Source: Eubacteriaceae bacterium (GTDB taxonomy: Bacteria > Bacillota > Clostridia > Lachnospirales > Lachnospiraceae). Taken from it: a stretch of DNA of 44,011 nucleotides. The DNA is taken from positions 1 to 44,011 of the forward strand of contig CABIYF010000025.1 in assembly GCA_902362875.1 (NCBI GenBank), written 5' to 3'. This document shows, piece by piece, positions 43,915-44,011 of this stretch (the stretch's first letter is position 1; each line of letters begins with the position of its first letter). The position numbers were made by a program, and so were the translations under genes. The notes beneath the pieces were generated by a model. That model saw only the letters and a list, made by a program, of their open reading frames with translations, made no database searches and was not told the DNA's origin.

Positions 43915-44011
43915 TTTGACGTAGTCGTGCAATTGTATATGAGAAAAACGAAATAATAACATAGAGGATCCAGACCAGAAATTTTGCTCGCCGTTTTGAA
44001 CGGTCGCTGAT
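43915..44011. repeat. Palindromic repeat element copy E (left part of H1, cut by window end)
   Basis: TTTGAC begins right after the aminotransferase TAA, followed by GTAGTCGTGCAATTGTATATGAG and an H1 left arm almost identical to copy C (GAGGATCCAGACCAGAAATT, then GCCGTTTTGAACGGTCGC). The window ends at the start of the inner helices, so the right half lies outside. Confidence 0.88.

Overview
The window looks like chromosomal DNA of a low-GC, Gram-positive gut anaerobe of the Lachnospiraceae type (Anaerostipes/Roseburia-like). This is inferred from AT-rich sequence, strong AGGAGG ribosome-binding sites, the gene set (long HPF, secA-prfB, Tex, FtsEX with an M23 hydrolase and CtpA, an archaeal-type ApgM next to aspartokinase) and lineage-typical PD-(D/E)XK genes. 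No rRNA, tRNA, CRISPR array, prophage or plasmid backbone was seen. Almost all genes lie on the + strand.

Layout. 1-1200: end of a palindromic repeat element abutting an Rpn-family nuclease gene. 1.4-7.5 kb: radical SAM protein, pyridoxamine kinase, CAT-like acetyltransferase, convergent TetR regulator, branching enzyme, thioredoxin reductase. 7.5-13 kb: a DnaA-box cluster, then hpf, secA, prfB (in frame, no programmed frameshift) and a DUF218 protein. 13-16 kb: ACT-domain protein, ApgM-like probable homoserine kinase and aspartokinase, a likely threonine-branch operon. 16-21 kb: second repeat element, an AAA-ATPase/nuclease gene that appears to have lost its nuclease core, dCMP deaminase, Tex, third repeat element. 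21-30 kb: SDR, a membrane protein with degenerate LCP and LytR_C domains, a PucR-type regulator running into ftsE-ftsX-M23 hydrolase-ctpA (division-site peptidoglycan hydrolysis), then an unusual fusion of a PLP-lysine-less cysteine-desulfurase-like domain to a VOC domain. 30-35 kb: uvrB-uvrA and the fourth, most complete repeat element. 35.7-42 kb: a sugar operon (GatZ-like protein, BglG-type PRD regulator, fructose-family PTS IIA/IIC/IIB, aldo/keto reductase). 42-44 kb: ECF S component, class V aminotransferase and the start of a fifth repeat element.

The most striking non-gene signal is the repeat family. Five copies each begin within a few bases of a stop codon. They contain a hairpin of about 240-300 bp (H1) whose outer arms are perfectly self-complementary within a copy (38/38, 42/42 and 50/50 nt) but differ between copies. 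Its inner helices show compensatory changes around a conserved apical loop. Two copies carry a complete second hairpin (H2). This could be a structured RNA, a mobile palindromic element, or both; two of the five copies lie beside a PD-(D/E)XK-family gene.
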